A DNA stretch of 13,384 bases from CAZYVA01 sp964650695. Lineage in GTDB: Bacteria; Bacillota; Clostridia; Lachnospirales; Lachnospiraceae. Position numbers and translations under genes: made by a program. Shown piece after piece: positions 10,858 through 13,384 of the stretch. The notes under the pieces were generated by a model that had not been told where the DNA came from, searched no databases, and saw only the letters and a list, made by a program, of their open reading frames with translations. The stretch is from positions 1-13,384 of the forward strand of contig CAZYVA010000055.1 of the NCBI GenBank assembly GCA_964650695.1. The letters run 5' to 3'. The stretch's first letter is position 1. The number at the start of each line of letters is the position of its first letter.

Positions 10858-13384
10858 TTACGCGGGTACATTCTTGAACGCCGTGGACAGCATCAGCTTG
10901 ATCCGGTTGAGCTGGTTGACCTCGCTGGCTCCGGGGTCAAAGTCGATCGCTACGATATTGGACTGCGGGTATTGCCTGCGAAGCTCCTTGATGACCCCTT
11001 TCCCCACCACATGGTTCGGCAGGCAGGCGAATGGCTGCGTGCAGACGATATTCGGTGTCCCGCTATGTATCAGCTCCAGCATCTCCCCGGTCAGGAACCA
11101 TCCTTCCCCGGTCTGGTTCCCGATGGAAACGATGTGGGAGGCCATTTCCGCCAGCTTGGCAATATCTGCGGGCGGTTGGAAATGACTGCTCTTTTCAAAG
11201 GCTTTCGTAGCGGGCTTCCTCAGCCATTCGATCAGCCGGATCCCCAGGTTCCCGATGGCCGCCTTGGATTTTTGGAAGCCCAGGTGGGAAACCTTGTAAT
11301 TCTGGTTGAAGAAGGAGTAGTTTAAAAAGTCCAAAAGATCCGGGACGACGGCTTCCGCGCCTTCGCTTTCCAGAAGCTCTACCAGGTAATTGTTTGCAGC
11401 GGGGAGAAATTTCACGAGGATTTCCCCGACGACCCCGACACGGGGTTTTTTTATGTCCAAAAGTGGGATATTGTTGTCAAAGTCTTCGATGATCTGCCTG
11501 CAGATCTGCTTAAACCGCCGCCGGGACGGGAGCCTTTTCTGTGAGACGAAATCCTTGCAGACTTTTTTCCATTTTTCGTGCATGGCGTTGACGGATCCTT
11601 TGACGGCCTCATAGGGGCGCAGGCGGTAAACGCATTTCATGAAAATATCCCCGAATACCGCGCCGTACACCCCACGGATAACGAGGGACGGCGTGATCTT
11701 AAAGCCAGGGTTCCCCTCCAGCCCGCTCAGGTTGATGGAAATGACCGGGATATGGGCGTACCCTGCCTTTTTCAGGGCGCGACGGATAAACCCGATATAG
11801 TTGGAAGCGCGGCAGCCGCCTCCGGTCTGGCTGATGATGACGGCGATTTTGTCCGTGTCGTACTTGCCGGAGAGGATGGCCTCCATAATCTGCCCGACAA
11901 CCATCAGGGAGGGGTAGCAGGCATCGTTGTTGACGTATTTCAGCCCCATGTCCACCGCCTGCTTGTTATCATTGGGCAGCACCTCCAGATGGTAGCCGGC
12001 TGCATTGAACGCCGGTTCGATGATTTCAAAATGGATGGGCGACATCTGCGGGCAAAGGATGGTGTAGTCCTTGCGCATTTCTTTCGTGAACGCAACCTTT
12101 TCAATCGAAGATGGGCGGATGGCCCGCGTTTCCTTGCGTTTTTCGCGGACACGGATGGCCGCCAGCAGGGAGCGGATGCGGATCCTTGCCGCGCCAAGGT
12201 TGTTGACCTCGTCAATCTTTAAGGTGGTGTAAATTTTACCCGAACGGTTCAAAATATCGGCGACCTGGTCCGTAGTGACGGCGTCCAGCCCGCACCCAAA
12301 GGAGTTGAGCTGGATCAAATCCAGGTTTTCCGTCGTTTTCACGTAGTTCGCCGCCGCATACAGGCGGGAATGGTACATCCATTGGTCCATGACATTGATG
12401 GGACGTTCCACCGGATGCAGGTGGGAAACGGAATCCTCGGTCAGGACGGCTATATTGTAGGAATTGATCAGCTCCGGGATGCCGTGGTTGATCTCCGGGT
12501 CGATATGATAAGGGCGTCCTGCCAGGACGATGCCCCGGTTTCCGGTCTCATTCAGGAAAGCGATCGTTTCTTCCCCTTTTTTCTGCATGTCACGGCGGCA
12601 GGCGGCAAGCTCCTCCCAGGCCGCGTGCGCGGCTGCCTTTGTTTCCTTCCCGGCGACCTGGAAATGCTCTTTCATCACCTCTGCCAGACGGGAGGCAACC
12701 GTTTCCTCCGAGCGGAAGGAGAGGAAGGGGTGGATAAAATCCACTTCCTGATGGATGATCGGATCCATGTTGTTTTTGATGTTTTCCGGGTAGGAGGTGA
12801 CGATCGGGCAGTTGTAATGGTTGTTGGCGTCCGCAAATTCATTGCGTTCGTAAGGGATGCTGGGGTAGAAGATATGCCGCACCCCCTGGTTGATGAGCCA
12901 TTGCACATGTCCGTGTGCCAGCTTTGCCGGGTAACACTCCGATTCACTGGGGATGGATTCGATGCCCAGCTCATAAATCCCGCGTGTGGAAACCGGCGAC
13001 ACCAGGACAGAGAACCCAAGCCTGGTAAAAAAGGTAAACCAGAAAGGATAGTTTTCATAAACGTTCAGTACCCTGGGGATACCTATGGTCCCGCGCGCGG
13101 CTTCTTCCTTCGGAAGCGGCGTGTAGCCGAAGTAACGTTCCAGCTTGTAGGCGAAGAGGTTTGGCATTGGGTTCCTGGCTTTTTCTTTCCCAAGCCCGCG
13201 CTCACAGCGGTTTCCCGTGATAAACCGGCGGCCGCCGCTGAAATGGTTGATGGTCAGGCGGCAGTTGTTGGTGCATCCCCCGCATTTGGCCATGGTGGTC
13301 GAATACTCTAACGCCTCGATTTCGTCGATGGGGAGCATCGTCGAACCTTCGCAGCCGATATGGCGCTCCCTTGCGATCAGAGCC
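10858..13384 (-). CDS. 2-hydroxyacyl-CoA dehydratase activase-related protein (BadF/HgdC type), C-terminal part
   Basis: The frame is open past the right edge: codons before the Met at 13338 continue in frame (RERHIGCEGST), so 841 residues of a larger protein are visible. The full proteins are about 1,400 residues, with two ATP-binding BadF/HgdC activase domains at the N-terminus, which would lie outside the window. Visible parts in order: a cysteine motif KCGGCTNNCRLTI and GNRCERGLG; a DUF2229-like domain (GIPRVLNVYENYPFWFTFF, SECYPAKLAHGH); a dehydratase-like region (GRPYHIDPEINHGIPE, FGCGLDAVTTDQV). A second cysteine-bearing section follows (CPQMSPIHFE, NNDACYPSLM, QTGGGCRASNY). The end is TGEGWFLTGEML and CLPNHVVGKG. 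Relatives use ATP to drive electrons into dehydratase or reductase Fe-S sites; the substrate here is unknown. It converges on the plus-strand genes, so its promoter is outside. Confidence 0.92.
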   Translation of the reverse strand, partial: ALIARERHIGCEGSTMLPIDEIEALEYSTTMAKCGGCTNNCRLTINHFSGGRRFITGNRCERGLGKEKARNPMPNLFAYKLERYFGYTPLPKEEAARGTIGIPRVLNVYENYPFWFTFFTRLGFSVLVSPVSTRGIYELGIESIPSESECYPAKLAHGHVQWLINQGVRHIFYPSIPYERNEFADANNHYNCPIVTSYPENIKNNMDPIIHQEVDFIHPFLSFRSEETVASRLAEVMKEHFQVAGKETKAAAHAAWEELAACRRDMQKKGEETIAFLNETGNRGIVLAGRPYHIDPEINHGIPELINSYNIAVLTEDSVSHLHPVERPINVMDQWMYHSRLYAAANYVKTTENLDLIQLNSFGCGLDAVTTDQVADILNRSGKIYTTLKIDEVNNLGAARIRIRSLLAAIRVREKRKETRAIRPSSIEKVAFTKEMRKDYTILCPQMSPIHFEIIEPAFNAAGYHLEVLPNDNKQAVDMGLKYVNNDACYPSLMVVGQIMEAILSGKYDTDKIAVIISQTGGGCRASNYIGFIRRALKKAGYAHIPVISINLSGLEGNPGFKITPSLVIRGVYGAVFGDIFMKCVYRLRPYEAVKGSVNAMHEKWKKVCKDFVSQKRLPSRRRFKQICRQIIEDFDNNIPLLDIKKPRVGVVGEILVKFLPAANNYLVELLESEGAEAVVPDLLDFLNYSFFNQNYKVSHLGFQKSKAAIGNLGIRLIEWLRKPATKAFEKSSHFQPPADIAKLAEMASHIVSIGNQTGEGWFLTGEMLELIHSGTPNIVCTQPFACLPNHVVGKGVIKELRRQYPQSNIVAIDFDPGASEVNQLNRIKLMLSTAFKNVPA

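Noticed and set aside
11578..12222. 214-codon plus-strand ORF antisense to the activase-related gene
   Set aside because: Shadow of the conserved minus-strand frame, with no recognisable motif.
12370..13311. Long plus-strand ORF of 313 codons antisense to the activase-related gene
   Set aside because: It is an out-of-frame mirror of a clearly conserved protein in GC-rich DNA; its translation shows no domain and no ribosome binding site was evident.

Overview
The window looks like a chromosomal segment from a fairly GC-rich, spore-forming Clostridia species, most likely a Lachnospiraceae relative. This rests on gene content: a mother-cell-type sporulation sigma factor, a YtfI/YtfJ (GerW) pair, ruvAB with no ruvC beside it, Gram-positive-style ZapA, strong AGGAGG ribosome binding sites, and a giant BadF/HgdC-type protein. 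No species can be named from the sequence alone.

Layout: (1) 1-431 is the end of a sporulation sigma factor gene. (2) 432-2742 holds a copy of a hairpin repeat, a good sigma-A-type promoter, then a NusG-domain-II membrane protein, ruvA and ruvB in one transcription direction. (3) 2743-3276 is zapA with its own probable promoter and a clear intrinsic terminator. (4) 3300-5510 is a long U32-family protein. (5) 5580-8433 is a SEDS (FtsW/RodA) glycosyltransferase followed by a class B penicillin-binding protein; the two reading frames overlap by 165 bases. (6) 8572-10571 is a 107-residue protein of unknown function, a DUF2953/YtfI-like protein and a GerW/YtfJ-like protein, with two more copies of the hairpin repeat between them. 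(7) 10657-10797 is a 46-residue membrane protein gene with a 10-bp inverted repeat ending exactly at its start codon. (8) 10858-13384 on the minus strand is the C-terminal part of a very large 2-hydroxyacyl-CoA dehydratase activase-related protein, convergent with everything else.

How the genes fit together: the plus-strand block mixes Holliday-junction processing (RuvAB), division-ring assembly (ZapA), septal or cortex peptidoglycan synthesis (SEDS plus bPBP) and sporulation (sigma factor, YtfI/YtfJ). RuvA and RuvB form one complex, and the SEDS protein and bPBP very likely form another. YtfI/YtfJ neighbours suggest, but do not prove, a sporulation-linked role for the wall synthesis pair.

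I see no phage, IS element, CRISPR array, toxin-antitoxin or defence system. The unexplained features are small: a three-copy hairpin repeat with a compensatory base-pair change, an inverted repeat that could bridge a remote Shine-Dalgarno sequence to the start of the 46-aa gene, the dual-coded overlap of the SEDS and PBP genes, and a zapA terminator arm that repeats the zapA ribosome binding site.
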